Assembly: GCA_900074885.1 (NCBI GenBank)
Contig: FJUW01000003.1
Coordinates: 394,512 to 458,511, forward strand
Direction of reading: 5' to 3'
Source: Rhynchosporium graminicola
Lineage: Eukaryota > Ascomycota > Leotiomycetes > Helotiales > Ploettnerulaceae
Length of the DNA stretch: 64,000 nucleotides
A program made the translations under genes and the position numbers. Below, piece after piece: positions 1 through 12,811 of this stretch. Each line of letters starts with the position of its first letter. The stretch's first letter is position 1. Below the pieces are notes generated by a model. The model was not told the DNA's origin and did no database searches. It was given only the letters and a program-made list of their open reading frames with translations.

Positions 1-3000
1 GATATAGATAAGCTTAGAGTTATATTAGATAATCTTCGTAATATACTTATTACGCTATAGGGAGATATACTAGTTATACGGAGATTCGGCCACCTCTTCT
101 TACTCTAGAAGGAGTTACTTAAGACGTATATTACGGAGTGCTTCTAGTCGAATACAAGAGTACTTACGGAGACGGATTTATATCGACTTTACTACTGATT
201 CGGACACCCCTTAGTAAGAAAGCTGGAAGATTTACTATAATAGGCCGGTCACGAGTATAACTCAGGGGTACTAAAGGAGCTTACTAAGCTCTATAAGTAC
301 TGCTAGCTATACGGAAGATCGCTAGGCAGATTTAAGTTTAAGCTCTACGATACTAATAATATATACTTTAATTACGAAGTAGTGATCGATATTATATAAC
401 TAGATAGTCGGTAAGTCTTATATATAGTCGACTAAGGTACTACCTTTTAGAACGGAGGTTTTCTTATTAATATATCTATAGAACATATATAGAACTGATT
501 TAAGCAGGTATAGATAGATACTTACCTTAGACTACCGGATTTTATTATTATAAACGCAGGTACGTAATTTAAATTAAAAGAATTCGTATAGAGTACTAAG
601 ATAGAGGGTTCTATAGTTAAAGTTATACTTATAGAGGCTTACTACTCTATTAGTAAGGTAGAGAGATACTACGGCCCTCTGAAGAGAGCTTATACGATAA
701 TTCGTAAGGAATTACCGTACCTTAGTTAAGATATGGCACTATAGATAGTATTCTACGTAATTAACTATATTTCTGGACCTAGTGGAATTATACTTATTTT
801 ACTAGTATTTAGAGTATATCCTAGAATAGTAGAGATGGACGCACTTTCGCTATTAGTCTCCTAACGAGCTACTGCACTTTATAAAGCTATAGAAGAGATT
901 CGTAAACTATAGAGTTATTAGCAAGTTAATAATACTCTGAATACTCGAAATAGACTTAGTTCTATAGTAGTAAGAGACTTTCTATTGAACTCTTTAGTAC
1001 TAGTTTAGAGAGAGAAAGGCTTCTGGGATAGACCTTAGCTACTTATTTCTATAGACGGAGAGAACTACGTAATAGAAATCAATAGCGGACTAATAACCTT
1101 TCGCTCTATATCGATTAAACTATAGTATAAAGAAGATATCGATTCTAACGAACTAGAGAGTATTATACCTGAAATTATACTCTTACTACCTCTTATCTTA
1201 CTCTTAGGAGTACTATCACTTAGTATTACTAAGTTAAATCGACTTATATTAGTACTAAAGAAGTAACCTTATCGAGATCGATAAAAGCTAATTCGATTCA
1301 GAGACGATAATATTGAAGTTTACTTGAATTATACGGATAAATTATTTATTAGTTTCCTAGTAGTAGAACCTTAATACGCTATATTAAGATATAAGGAGAT
1401 TAACGGTTTAATTGCTATAAGGATCTTTGAATTAGTTTATAAAGATAAATTGCTAGCCGGAGCTAAGGTCTTTAATGCTAAATTCATCGACTAGATAAAA
1501 TTTGAGAGTATATAGAAGGCCTATGAGAAGTCTAGACTAGTTATATAGGCGTATAACGACTCTGGAAAGAACTAAGTACTTACTATATCACTAACTATTC
1601 AACAAGTTAGCTAACGACTACTACTAGTATACGTAGTTATGCACCTTGAGTTTAAGGTATATAGCTATAATATTATATAAGCTTATACTCAGTCTACGTT
1701 ATACCTAATACGTGACTTCTTCGTGCGCTCTCTAAAGGAGATTCTGGCTTAGCTATATTAGTTTTTGCGGTGCGTTAGGCTTATATACGGTGTACTAGAA
1801 TCAGCGAACTATTAGTTCGGTATATACTATAGATATAAGGTTAAGAAGCTTCATATAGTACTATCGACGTTCGATACGTATCTATTGTCTGTTTCAGGTG
1901 AAGCTAGTATAGGAGCTCTTAGTCTTCAGATTAACGATACCTTCTTCGTCGGTAATAAGACCTTTATAGACGCAGAAGAGAGAGAGCTATAGAAAGCCGG
2001 ATTCAAGTCGAACGAGAGAGAATAGTTAACTACTTTATACCTAATTAACTTCAATAGAGGTTATATTACCTTGGAAACTGACGGCTCTATTCGACTGTCT
2101 TAATAATCGTACGATAAGATGTTGAGAATAATTGAGAAGGAACTAGTTAATCTTACTAATTCCTATGGAGGTATACGATAAGGTCTTACCTAAATCGAGT
2201 AATTTACCGCTTAGAGAGCTAGAGGTTTATACCTAGTAACTATTTCTTAGCCGGAAGCTTCGTTTGACGTCTCTTTTGCCGCTTAAACTATAAATCTGAT
2301 AGAGAAAGACTTTAAGCTCTTAAATAAGAGAATCTTATAGTAAAAGCTTAACTATAGTAAAAGTCTCTAATACGTTAAATTAGATAAGAAGTCTCTTAAA
2401 CTTATTGTATTTACTAATAGTTTATTTATTAATTTGAAAGACTTCTACTCTTAAATTAGCTACGTCTGCGTACTTATAGATAAGTATAATAAGGTAAACG
2501 TTATTTACTAGTCTTCGGTCTGCTATAAGAGAGTTACTAGATCTATACTAGCCTCTGAACTATATGCTATATCAGAAGGTTTTAATATGGCCGGGGCTAT
2601 TAAGACTATTATTAAGCAGATTATAGAGATTACGGTACTACCTTTAATTATAGTTACTGATTCTAAATCTTTATACGATTACGTAGTACGACTTAATACT
2701 ATAAGAGAGAAGAGATTAATAATCGACCTTATATATCTATGTTAGGCGTACGAAAGAAAGGAGATATCGGAGGTGATTTGGGTAATAGGGCTAGATAACT
2801 CTGCGGATGCGATAACTAAGATAAATTGCAACGGAGCTTTAAAGGAGCTATTATATACGAATTAATTAGTTATTAAGCTTATAGAATAGGTAGATAGAGG
2901 GAATTTAGATGACTTAAAGCCGGAAGAGAGCTTATAAGGCGTTTGGTTTAGTTATCTAATCTTTAGACCTAATTACGTGGAAACTTATATACTATATAAT

Positions 3001-3310
3001 ACTTCTGCACGAGTAGTACTATAGTACTACTCTTGCTAGAAGGTAAAAAGTATTACTTTATTATAGAGAAGTAGATAGTTTAGAGCTACTTTAAAGTACT
3101 CCTAGTGTTAGTCTATATATTAGTCTATAGTTACGTGTTAGTCGAGTATCTGCACCGGGGTTTAGCTGGCCAGATATATCTCCCTTACGGAGTCTCGACT
3201 ACTTAGGAAAGACAGCTACGATATAACAGATAATACTACTACTATTATCACTGTACTTTGGCTCACGCAGACTACTTGATTGTACGTACTACGACAGAGT
3301 GATACCAACA
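1..3310 (+). mobile_element. Ty1/copia retrotransposon family A, copy 1 (3' part, RIP-degraded)
   Basis: The window opens inside this element. The bases are collinear with 19318-22627 of the complete copy further right, differing mainly by C/T and G/A changes. Conceptual translation shows integrase core pieces, then a reverse-transcriptase region, and near 2500-2900 an RNase H region with recognisable words such as ASELYAISEGF and TDSKSLYDYV. Stops interrupt every frame, mostly where CAG, CAA or TGG is expected, which is the signature of CpA-to-TpA mutation. The element ends with a 205-bp LTR at 3106-3310. The 5' part and left target duplication lie outside the window. It cannot encode active protein. 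Confidence 0.93.
3106..3310 (+). repeat. 3' LTR of copia A copy 1
   Basis: A 205-bp segment starting TGTTAGTC and ending ACCAACA. It matches 16414-16618 and 22423-22627 in length and order, and copies differ mainly by transitions. It includes the shared block GTGTTAGTCGAGTATCTGCA. It forms the right boundary of the transposon, after which base composition returns to normal. Confidence 0.95.
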
Positions 3311-4326
3311 CTAGCTTTGCGTGAAAAGTTGAAAAGTATGAGGGATCCTCATATCAGCTTAAATAGCCTTTTGTATGAGAAATGAAATGAGAGGCGACGT
3401 GGAAATGGGAGGGAAGTCTACATATAACTTTATAAGTAACAAACTCTCGATAGTTAGTTAGACCGACACGCGGCCGCCTCGTTTCTGCGGCGGAGCTGAA
3501 ATGACCCCAGCAGGCTCACACCGCGCTGTCTACAGGTCCCTATGACCTTGGTTTGTATCACAGTCCCACTGCACTCACTACAAACCGTGCCACCGCTGCA
3601 TCACCATCATCCAAAGATTGCATCCCGACCTTCCTTCCTGCCATCTTAACTTCCTACCTTCCTACCTTCCTATACCCAGACAAGAGGTGATAGTCGTATG
3701 CATCCAAGGCACGCCCTCATCAATTGCAATGCAGCGCACTTGATAGGGCGAAAGTTGACCTACTCGCGCCTCGTGATTGGACGACTCTCACCGGAGGTTG
3801 CCCTGGATATATGCAGGCGCGGGCCAGTACATACAGTACTGCGGGACACTCAGTCCAGGATCAGCCCTCAGAAAAGCGCAGCCTCAGCATCAGCCAGGCT
3901 CTGCTCTGTCCTTACATTGATTGGGTAGAGAAGTATCTCAATTCTAGGGGTAAGTCTGCCTGGTGATATATAAGATAGGTGACTTCCTCCTCGGTCTTCT
4001 TGAGTCTGTCGAATCGATCTTTCACCCACGTCCTCGCTTGATTGTTGTGGATATTTAGCCGGCTTGCTGCCCTCGCGTACCTATTTACCGCTGAACGATA
4101 CCTAACTAACTCTATTGACTGCAAGTCTACTAGCCTTACTTCCTTTGAGATCAGCTACCTTCGGCAAGCTCGGAGAATCGTGAGATCAGGGCATTCCAGG
4201 TACACTTGTGAACAGGCTTTGAATCCACTCTTCGGGTCAATGACTACGACTTAATCACAGCTGCACATCGACACCTCTCAAACTTGGGATTATCTGGGTG
4301 TTTACATCCGACCTCAATCCTTCATC
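3311..4326. other. Upstream region of the dioxygenase gene, no clear gene
   Basis: About 1 kb between the copia LTR and the first ATG of the oxygenase gene. Short overlapping open frames near 3698-4254 have no recognisable product. A pyrimidine-rich stretch built from CCTT/CCTA units lies at about 3629-3672, a form common in fungal promoters. Composition is normal immediately after the LTR, so the transposon edge is sharp. Confidence 0.5.
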
Positions 4327-7300
4327 ATGGCGTCGAACAAGCAAACCGTTGACACTTCCAGCACCGAGCATGGTACCTGGAGGAAAGAGCTCGAGGCCAA
4401 TCTCGAAGCCGCCAAACAAGTCCTAAGCAAATCATTCTCCCCTCTCTCTGAGACCCCATACGCTCCTTCCAATGATCCAGACAAGAAGACTATGACCTCG
4501 CTCCTGACCGATCTCAGCAAGATTGGTTTCAAGGATGTTGAAACTCTTCTCACCCTCTTCAGTTCAGAGGTCAAGGGTAAACAGGATGATAGCAAGTTAG
4601 TTCTGGAACACCTTGTAGCCCTTCTGGCGAAGTTGAATGACAATTCGAAGATTTCCATGCAGCTTACGGAAGGTTTCGTCGGTGGTCTCTGGAACGCTCT
4701 TCCTCATCCTCCGATGACCAGTCTTGGAACCAAGTACAAATACCGCGCAGCTGATGGTTCGAATAACAACATCCAGAAGTAAGTATTATTCGACCCGAAA
4801 GTTTCACGAGAGTCAAATTTCGATTTGGACTGAAATCATGCTCTACGATTTACGCTCGTGGAAACCATGTGGACTTGATGCTGATATGGACTAGCCCTCA
4901 ACTTGGAGCAGCCAATACTCCGTACGCCAGAAGTGCAAAGCCTACTATTCTACAGAATATCGCTCTTCCAGATCCTTCGGCCATCTTTGACAGCCTCATG
5001 GTCAGAGGTGACACATTCCAGCCCCATCCAAACAAGATCTCAAGCATGCTTTTCTACCTTGCCACCATTATCATCCACGACATCTTCCGAACTGTACGTT
5101 TGCTATCTTCTTATTTCCCCATTGTATAGAATTTCCATGTTTCCCCTAATACTGACTCGTTCAAGGACCATGAAGATTTCAATAACAGCATGGCCTCCTC
5201 CTATCTTGATCTTGCCCCCCTGTATGGGAGCAATCAGAAAGAGCAAGATACCGTCCGAACCTTCAAGAATGGTCTCCTCAAACCTGATTGTTTCTCTGAG
5301 AAAAGAATACTGGGATTCCCACCTGGAGTGGGAGTTATGGTTATCATGTTCAATAGATTCCACAACTATGTTGTCACTCGACTTGCTGCGTAAGTATCTA
5401 TAGACCGTTTGATTCGCAGTAACTCACAATCGGCAGCATCAACGAAAACGGTCGCTTCACTAAGCCCAAGGACGATGATCCAAAGAAGAAGTGGGACAAC
5501 TACGACAACGATTTGTTCCAGACTGGTCGCTTAGTCACCTGTGGTTTGTACGTCAACTGTGTACTGAAGGATTACGTGAGGACAATTCTCAACTTGAATC
5601 GCTCGGACACCAAATGGGATCTTGATCCAAGAACCGAAGAGGGGAAGACCCTTTTCAAGACCCCTACACCTGAGGGATGTGGTAATCAAGTGTCAGCCGA
5701 ATTCAACTTGAGTAAGTATTTGTACTTATTTCGACACAGGCAAAGACTGACAAATTCTAGTCTACAGATGGCATTCAGCCGTTTCCGAAAAGGATGACAA
5801 GTGGACCCAAGAAGTGTACACGAAGATGTTCCCAGGTCAGAAGCCTGAAGATGTCGGTCTTGGTCAACTGCTTGGTGCTCTTCGTGCGACGGAGGCAAAG
5901 ACTCCAGAGGATCCACTGGAACGTCCCTTTGCTGGTCTGAAGCGACAAGCTGATGGCACATTTAGCGATGACGACTTGGTTGAGATCTTAGAGTCGTCCA
6001 TTGAGGATGTTGCTGGATCCTTCGGAGCAAACCGTGTACCAAAGATCTTGAAGTCGGTAGAAATCCTCGGCATGATCCAAGCCAGATCATGGAACATGGC
6101 ATCCCTCAACGAGTTCAGAGAATTTGCTGGCCTCAAGAAGCATGCTACTTTCGAAGATATTAACCCTGATCCGGAAGTTGCTGAGAAGTTGAAGAATCTT
6201 TACGATCACCCAGATCTCGTTGAATTGTATCCTGGTCTTGTTGCCGAGAAAGCAAAGCCACCGATGGCTCCTGGTTCGGGACTTTGTGTCAACTTCACCA
6301 CTTCCTATGCGATTTTGTCGGATGCTGTAAGCTTGGTAAGAGGAGATCGCTTTTACACTACCGACTACACACCACGAAGCTTGACGAATTGGGGGTAAGT
6401 TCATCAACCTTCACTTGTTGAATTGTTTACTGAAATAAGTAGATACAACGAAGTGCAATACGATCGTGCTGTTGATGATGGCTGCGTCTTCTACAAGCTT
6501 ATCCTTCGTGCTTTCCCAAAGCATTTCAAGGACGATTCGATCTATGCTCACTACCCATTTGTCATTCCCGAGGAGAACTTGAAGATTGCCAAATCACTCA
6601 ACCGAGCAGACAAATACAGCTGGGATAGACCAGCTCGTATTTTGGAACCTGTCATCATCAAGACACATGCGGCTGTGAAGAAAATCCTCGGCGACAAGAC
6701 CAATTGGAAAGTAGCTGTAGGTAATGGGGGAGCCCAAGATTTCCAGTTTTCGAGTTTCTCAAGATATTCTTGAGACATCACAGTTACTTTCCTCGTAACA
6801 CTCTTGGTACGAACATTGCTAATTTCCCCATTCTCTAGACTGGAGAAGCTATCAAATCAATGACTAGTCAACCGAAGAAAGTGAATGGTGCCGACTTCGC
6901 GTTATCTGGCGATAATCCCGCAAACGAATCTTCCCGAAACCTGATCAAGAGAGGTATGTACGCAATATAGAAATAATCCAGCTTCTCTTATGTCTAATAT
7001 CTCGTGAATCTCTCAAGGCATGACTTTTCGTGTTCCCGAGCCATTCTAGAGAAATCTTGGCTAATCCTAAGCGGCGTAGGCCTATATCCCAAGGACTGGC
7101 GGTATGAAGTCAAGGATTTCTACGATGAAACTACAGCGAAGCTTCTCAAGAAATACGGCTTCAAAGTACCGGGCAAGGAAAACGTCTACCAGGTTGACAT
7201 CGTTCGCGACGTCGCCAACCTCGTCAATGCCAGATTCGCGGCATCGGTCTTCAGCCTCCCGATCAAAACGGAGGATTGTCCAGGAGGCATCTACACGGAG

Positions 7301-8265
7301 CAAGAGATGTATCAAGTGCTAGCGCTTTGCTATATTAGCATTTTCAACAATTCAGATGTGACGAAGAGTTTCCAGATTAGAGAAGCTGCACACATCCTCG
7401 CCCAGCAATTAGGTGATCTAGTGCTGCTGAACGCGGAAGCGATATCAGCCACCGGCTTCCTCGCTGACGTTCTTGCGAAACTACATCAGCGCACTGCTTT
7501 GACAGATTATGGAACTCACATGATTCAGCGAATGTTGGATGGCAAAATTCCCATCAAGGATGTCGTGTGGTCACACATGTAAGTCACAACTTTCCGTCCT
7601 ATCATCGCCCTACTAATCTATTCAGTATCCCAACAGCAGCTTCGATGACCGCCAACCAATCTCAAATATTCTCTCAATCCCTTGACTTCTACCTCGGCGA
7701 TGGCGCCAAATACATTCCAGAGCTCTACAAACTCTCCAAAACCGACACCAAAGACGCAGACGATCGCCTCACAAAGTATTTCCTCGAAGGCGCACGTCTC
7801 CGCTCTACGGACAGCTTATTCCGCGACTTCAAGCCTGCCACAACAATCTCCAAGGTTGAAATTCTAGACGGCCCGTCCACCATCACTATTGGTGTCAACG
7901 CTCGCATCCAGCTTGACATCGAATCCGCACACCGCGACCCAGCTGCCTTCCCTGATCCATCATCCGTCCGTCTCGACCGGCCTCTTGATTCGTACCTGAT
8001 CTATGGGTACGGACCTCATCAATGCGTTGGCATGGATGTCAGTCTCACGGCTATGACTGCCACGTTCAAGACGGTATTTGGACTCAGGGGTCTCAGACGT
8101 GTGGTTGGTAGTGCGCCCGGTGGTGGGTGGTATAGCGGGGGCGAGAGTCAGGGAGAATTGAAGACAGTTCCGGGTCCGAATGGGTCGACTTTGTATATGA
8201 CGCCTGATCAGACGAGCTTCTTCCCGTTCCCGACAACGATGAAAGTACAGTGGGACTCGGAATGA
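4327..8265 (+). CDS. ppo: Psi-factor producing oxygenase / linoleate diol synthase (heme dioxygenase-P450 fusion)
   Basis: Nine exons: 4327-4778, 4895-5093, 5166-5389, 5437-5711, 5761-6394, 6443-6716, 6839-6953, 7080-7578, 7626-8265. They sum to 3312 nt, in frame, giving 1103 aa, close to the usual family length. The N-terminal half is an animal-peroxidase-like heme dioxygenase. It has a distal His near residue 212 (motif HDIFRT), and Tyr385 and proximal His388 in YRWH. The C-terminal half is a P450-like hydroperoxide isomerase with the ANQSQ helix (N901, Q904) and heme-thiolate Cys1024 in GYGPHQCVG. Family members oxidise linoleic acid to 8-hydroperoxide and isomerise it to diols that act as sporulation signals. 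The retained Cys argues against the 10R-dioxygenase (PpoC) type, where it is lost; whether it makes 5,8- or 7,8-diols cannot be read here. The exon 6 donor (6717, GTAGGT) is the least certain junction. Confidence 0.95.
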
Positions 8266-9232
8266 TGCTCTTGACTCGAAGAGAGGAGTGGTAAATATGC
8301 TGTTTTTGGGCGACTTGCTTTCACTGGCAGGAGAGCGAGGATATCAGTAAGCTCTGGGCTTTAAAACTTAGCGGGCAGCTTCATGCCTTTATAAAAACCT
8401 GAATTTTAGCCTTATAAGTTTTCCGAGACTTTACTATACGAATCTAGCGAGATGCTTGATACTTGGGTGGCATTGCTCTATGTAAGGCACATCTTGCTGC
8501 CCTAATCAGCGATATCACTCTGTCATTGATAGGTGTAGGAGATCTGCTCGGAGACCTCCAGTTCTGCTGATTATCTCGACATCCAAACTCTTCGATTGTC
8601 TTTGCTGCAGCAAACAAACGATCTGTCTTACACTCCTGGAATCTTTCCAAATGTCTAGCTGCAGATACGCATGTCATCGATCCGGCATCTAATAGTGAGA
8701 GTTGACCTCACTCACCACTTTAGGGGCCCTACCTACCTCACGATTGCCATCTTTCTAACCAACCCCGAAAAGGAAGGTGGGGTGGGTAAATAACCAGCAC
8801 CATATCTTGGCACCCAGCTTCCAAGACTTTTTCTTTCCTCCGCTCCATATTTGATATTCTTTTACAGAAGGAGGTAAGACTTTTTCACGATCTTCAATTC
8901 GTCAATACTTTCAGATTATCAGATAGTAGGCACGATAAGATCTCCTCGATGCTTGTCTATACATCATAGAAAGACTGCTGTCCGAAAGAGCCTGGTGCGA
9001 TGCAATATGACGGATCTGAGAAATAGATGACTTTCATTGGCATGGGCTTCCAATCTAGGTAGCTTGGGGGGACAGAAGTAGGACAGAGGCAGGGAGGGAT
9101 CGAAGGAGGTATTTAACCTGTCGGTTTTCAACTTCTCATATAAAGTTTCAAGTCTGCTTGATCGCTTACTATAGAAATCCTTTTTTTGTTTCTCTCGCCT
9201 TGGTTTCCGGATCTAAGAGAAAAGCAGCCAAG
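8266..9232. other. Intergenic region with a weak dispersed-repeat similarity
   Basis: There is no convincing gene. A stretch at about 8519-8640 resembles 36248-36350 (shared core CCTCCAGTTCTG, then a TCGACAT block), suggesting an old dispersed repeat. The stretch before 9233 should hold the aminopeptidase promoter, but I see no decisive motif. Confidence 0.4.
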
Positions 9233-10988
9233 ATGAGGTTCTTGAGTTCCTTCTTCGTAGGCGCCATTGCCGCCGCAGCTGGGTGCATAGAAGCATCGAC
9301 ACTTCAGGAACGCACTGGACCCAAGCCCGTCACTTCGACGCTGCTTCAAAATGCCATCACCGAGAAAGCGTACATCTTCCAACTCTCTTCCCGAGTCTCA
9401 AAAATTCAAAGTCAAAAGACCACGATCTAACATTCACCAGATTGATGAAGAACCTCGCCAAACTCCAGAAGATCGCCTCTCGCAATAATAATAATCGTGC
9501 CTTCGGATACTCAGGCTTCGCGGAGTCCGTGGAATTCATCACAGATCGCCTCTCCAAGCTGTTAAAAACATCTTCTTTCTACATCCAAGATTTCCCAGCT
9601 CTATGGACTAATGTGACCTCCATTTCGCTCAAGATCGATGGAGTCGATACATATGTCTTCGGACTACAGTACTCGCCCTCTACTTCGTCTGAAGGTGTAA
9701 CACTGCCACTTGTTTTGGGTCCAAATGGAACTGCAGCGTGTACCGCTGATGGCTATGCCGGCTTGAACGTCACTGGAAAGGCAGTTCTGGTCGAGAGAGG
9801 AACTTGTGTCGGCGGCGGGACTCTAGCCGGCAGAGTGCGAGCTGCTGTCGCCGCTGGTGCCGAAATTGTCATTATTTACAATAATGTCGATGCGCACGTT
9901 ACAGGCGGCACACTTTCAGCCCCGGATCCAGTCAGATATAGGCCTGGTGGGTTTATTGATCGAGTTGATGGCTTACCGGTCGTTGCACGCTTGCTAGCTG
10001 GGGAGAGTGTCCAGGTCGCGTTTCAGCAAACTCAGCTTATTGAGACGAAGATCACGCAGAATATTATTGCGGAGACAAGGGCTGGCGATGGGGATAATGT
10101 TGTCATGCTGGGTGCACACTTGGATAGTGTTGTTGCGGGACCTGGGATCAATGATGATGGTGAGTTCGTTCTGTTTGTATCCTTTATAAGCGAGAGTCCA
10201 GTGGTGGTGTTTTGTTTGTTGTCGGTTGTTTGTACTTGGAGGACTTCTCTAATACAAGTCAACAGGGTCTGGCACTTCACTTATTCTCGAGCTCTTTACC
10301 GCTCTCAACAAATACAGCCATAATCTGAAAGTCCGCGTCGCTTTTTGGGGCGCAGAAGAAAACGGCCTCCTTGGCTCCCGCTTCTACACATCACATCTCT
10401 CTACGGCCAATGCCTCCTCGCTCCTCACCTACCTTAACTTCGACATGGTTTCCAAAGGCTACTTCGGTGTTTTCGACGGCGACGGATCATCTTTCAACCT
10501 CCGTGGTCCACCAGGCTCGAGCACCATCGAGAAATTGTTCGTAGACGACATTACGAGTAAAGGCTTGACAGTCACGCCAGCGGTATGGAGCGGTGGAAGC
10601 GATTACCAGAGTTTCTTCGAGCTGGGATACCCAGTTGGAGGGTTGCACACGGGAACTGGTGCGGCGCAGGATCCGTGTTATCATCAGGCTTGCGATACCT
10701 ATGACAATCCGAACTCGACGGTGTTGACTGTCAATGCGAAGGTAGGCTCATCTATTCCTCTGGCTCGAGTAAGAGGGAATTTTCTCGGATCTAGATGGCT
10801 GACTAGATGATTAATAGACTGCAGCTCACGTTCTAAGCATTCTCGCTACAGAAGGTAACAAGCTACTCCCCAAGCGAGTAGTAAAACGCACACCTTCGCT
10901 GGGAGAGATGGAATACCCAAGAAGTATTGCGTGGGGCGTAGAAGAAGGCCAACATGGGCACAGCATTACTTGTGGTCAAGTAGAGTAA
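9233..10988 (+). CDS. M28 aminopeptidase with PA domain (aminopeptidase Y / Lap2-like)
   Basis: Four exons: 9233-9369, 9441-10159, 10266-10741, 10818-10988, totalling 1503 nt and 500 aa. The start was chosen because it gives a hydrophobic signal peptide (MRFLSSFFVGAIAAAAG). A protease-associated (PA) domain follows at about residues 150-240. The M28 di-zinc peptidase domain shows the expected ligands: His272 in AHLDSV, Asp284/285 in NDDGSG, Glu316/317 in WGAEENG, Asp345 in NFDMV and His425 in CYHQACD. Such enzymes release N-terminal residues from peptides in the vacuole (yeast Ape3) or outside the cell (Aspergillus Lap2). The choice between the two is open. Several Asn-X-Ser/Thr sites fit a secretory route. 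There are no disablements. Confidence 0.93.
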
Positions 10989-11377
10989 AAATCTCAAATG
11001 ATGGTGGTCGAGGGTCGCGATATATATGAAACGCGACGACGGAAGAGAAAATACTATGATTTATGAATTGCTAGGTACCAATTGTTTATCCGATCATGAG
11101 ATGAAAAGTTACTTCCTATCGGGTATAATGCCGCTCTTCTGCGGCAATTAAAATGCGCCCTGGCCTTCCAGTCGCTTTGTCTCAGGTAGATGGTGTGGAC
11201 TCCATCGTATATCGCACTGCCCTGTTTCGCATACATTCAGGAGAGCACATCTCTCAAAGCGTCACTTCTCTACTGCGATACTATAGTCATCGACAGGGAC
11301 AAGATGTCAAGCAACAATTGATTAAATATATATTTCATTTGTAAGTCTGCGACGAGTTATATGATGCCTTCCCGGCA
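10989..11377. other. Convergent spacer
   Basis: About 390 bp between the 3' ends of the aminopeptidase and the minus-strand proline-rich gene. It presumably holds both 3' UTRs and polyadenylation signals. I see no gene. Confidence 0.5.
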
Positions 11378-12811
11378 CTACAGCCACCTCGGACTCGAGC
11401 TTATCATTCTTACGTGGCCCCTTGCCCGAAACCCCGAGCTCGAAGCCGCAATCATAACTTCGGCCGAGTCTCTAAACGGTGATGGGGGTAGAGGTGGCAG
11501 TTTTTTGGATGTCCCGCTCCCTCTCAGCTTGTTCTCTTCCTGAGAGGGTTTCCGATGTGGTGCATACTGCCATTTTGGCGTGTGCGCCGTGTATGGTGTG
11601 CGTGGTGTATGCACCAGCTGCGCCGAGTACGGTGTATGCGGCGTGTGAGGCGTTGCGGGTGTTCTAGGTGTCCGCGGTGTCCTCGGTGTCCTTGGTGTAT
11701 TGGGCACCGAACCATTGCCCTCCGATCTTTCCATAGCTCTCCTCCCGATCTCAATCAAGTTCCCTCGCCGGATCTCGCTTTCCGCCTGCCTTAACTGTGC
11801 TATCTGCACGATGGCGGCGTGGCGGAGGGTTTCGCTCACGTCCCTCACGTGACCCATACCACCTCGATACTCATCCATTCCCAGTGCGGAATCGACAGAC
11901 GAATCCCTCCCGTGACCATTCGGACCATTCCCCTTTCCCTGGCGCGCTGTTTTGACGTGAATTGGTGTTACGATACCAGACTCTGGCCCTGTCGAGATGC
12001 TACTCCCATCGCTGATTTCCGGCAAATCATCTATCCCCATCTCACCAACCCATTCTTCGATCTCCGCCGCTTCTTTCGAGATGTCGACTTCCTCTACAAA
12101 CGACCCTACCAAACTCGCTAGATGTAGCAGACCCTCTGCTTCCTCTTGCATGATGACCACTAGGTCTGCGAGATCTCCCAGCATGGCATCGTCTTCTTGA
12201 ACGGAATGCTGCCGCTTCAGCACCGAGTTCATGATGTTCAGGACTTCGGTCAGTAGACTGGGTATCTTTTCTGGCGCCAGTGACGAGGGTGAAGGTGGAG
12301 CATCCGCTCGTTGACGCTGCGAGCGACTATTTGTGGAGGATGTCGTTGGTGTAGAAGTCTTTGACGCGAATCGAGTCGAGTGAGGCGTGCAAGGTATTGG
12401 GGGTAGTGGTCCTCGCGGTGGAATCGAGAGTGGTTTTAGATTGAGACTGGGTCTTTTGCGAAGAGGTAGTGGCGGTGTCATTACACCCTCTTCGGATTCT
12501 GAAGAGTCTGAAGCGAAGCATTCTGGAACGGGAGTCATCGCAGGCGGTGACATCGATGAGAGCGCCGTCTTCCTTTGTTTTCGTTCCGTGGGTGTTGGAG
12601 TTGTGAGGACGATGTCGAGACTTGGTGGAGATGAGTATGATCGATCGTGTGCTTTGGGATGATGTTCTGGTATCATGAGAACAATTGGAATTTCCTCTTG
12701 GATCCCGTACTCTTCCAAAGAAGTTGCCAGACGGACGTCGGTATGTTGTTGTGCCGGTGGCAAGTGCCCCGGATGTTTTTGTTGGACACTGTATGCTTTA
12801 CTACTCAACAT
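11378..12811 (-). CDS. Proline/Ser/Thr-rich low-complexity protein, unknown function
   Basis: A single uninterrupted frame of 477 aa from the ATG at 12811. The N-terminal half is rich in Pro, Ser and Thr (many TP and SP pairs). The middle (about residues 180-290) is acidic and leucine-rich, with helix-forming character. The C-terminal third has a TPRTPRTP... array followed by THTP-like variants. The frame stays open upstream past an in-frame acceptor-like CAG to about 12905 without an ATG. A small first exon at 13001-13028 joined to 12879 would give 509 aa in frame, but this is speculative. I recognise no domain; TP/SP density suggests a phosphoregulated disordered protein, which is inference. 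Confidence 0.72.
   Translation of the reverse strand: MLSSKAYSVQQKHPGHLPPAQQHTDVRLATSLEEYGIQEEIPIVLMIPEHHPKAHDRSYSSPPSLDIVLTTPTPTERKQRKTALSSMSPPAMTPVPECFASDSSESEEGVMTPPLPLRKRPSLNLKPLSIPPRGPLPPIPCTPHSTRFASKTSTPTTSSTNSRSQRQRADAPPSPSSLAPEKIPSLLTEVLNIMNSVLKRQHSVQEDDAMLGDLADLVVIMQEEAEGLLHLASLVGSFVEEVDISKEAAEIEEWVGEMGIDDLPEISDGSSISTGPESGIVTPIHVKTARQGKGNGPNGHGRDSSVDSALGMDEYRGGMGHVRDVSETLRHAAIVQIAQLRQAESEIRRGNLIEIGRRAMERSEGNGSVPNTPRTPRTPRTPRTPATPHTPHTPYSAQLVHTPRTPYTAHTPKWQYAPHRKPSQEENKLRGSGTSKKLPPLPPSPFRDSAEVMIAASSSGFRARGHVRMISSSPRWL

Noticed and set aside
3698..4254. Short ORFs upstream of the ppo start
   Set aside because: They overlap in different frames, have no family features, and fit better as promoter or 5' leader sequence.
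11479..12662. Several plus-strand ORFs of 60-100 codons
   Set aside because: Complementary readings of the low-complexity proline-rich gene on the minus strand.
4327..12811. Secondary-metabolite gene cluster around ppo
   Set aside because: No polyketide synthase, NRPS, terpene synthase, transporter or cluster regulator is present; the neighbours are a peptidase and a low-complexity protein.
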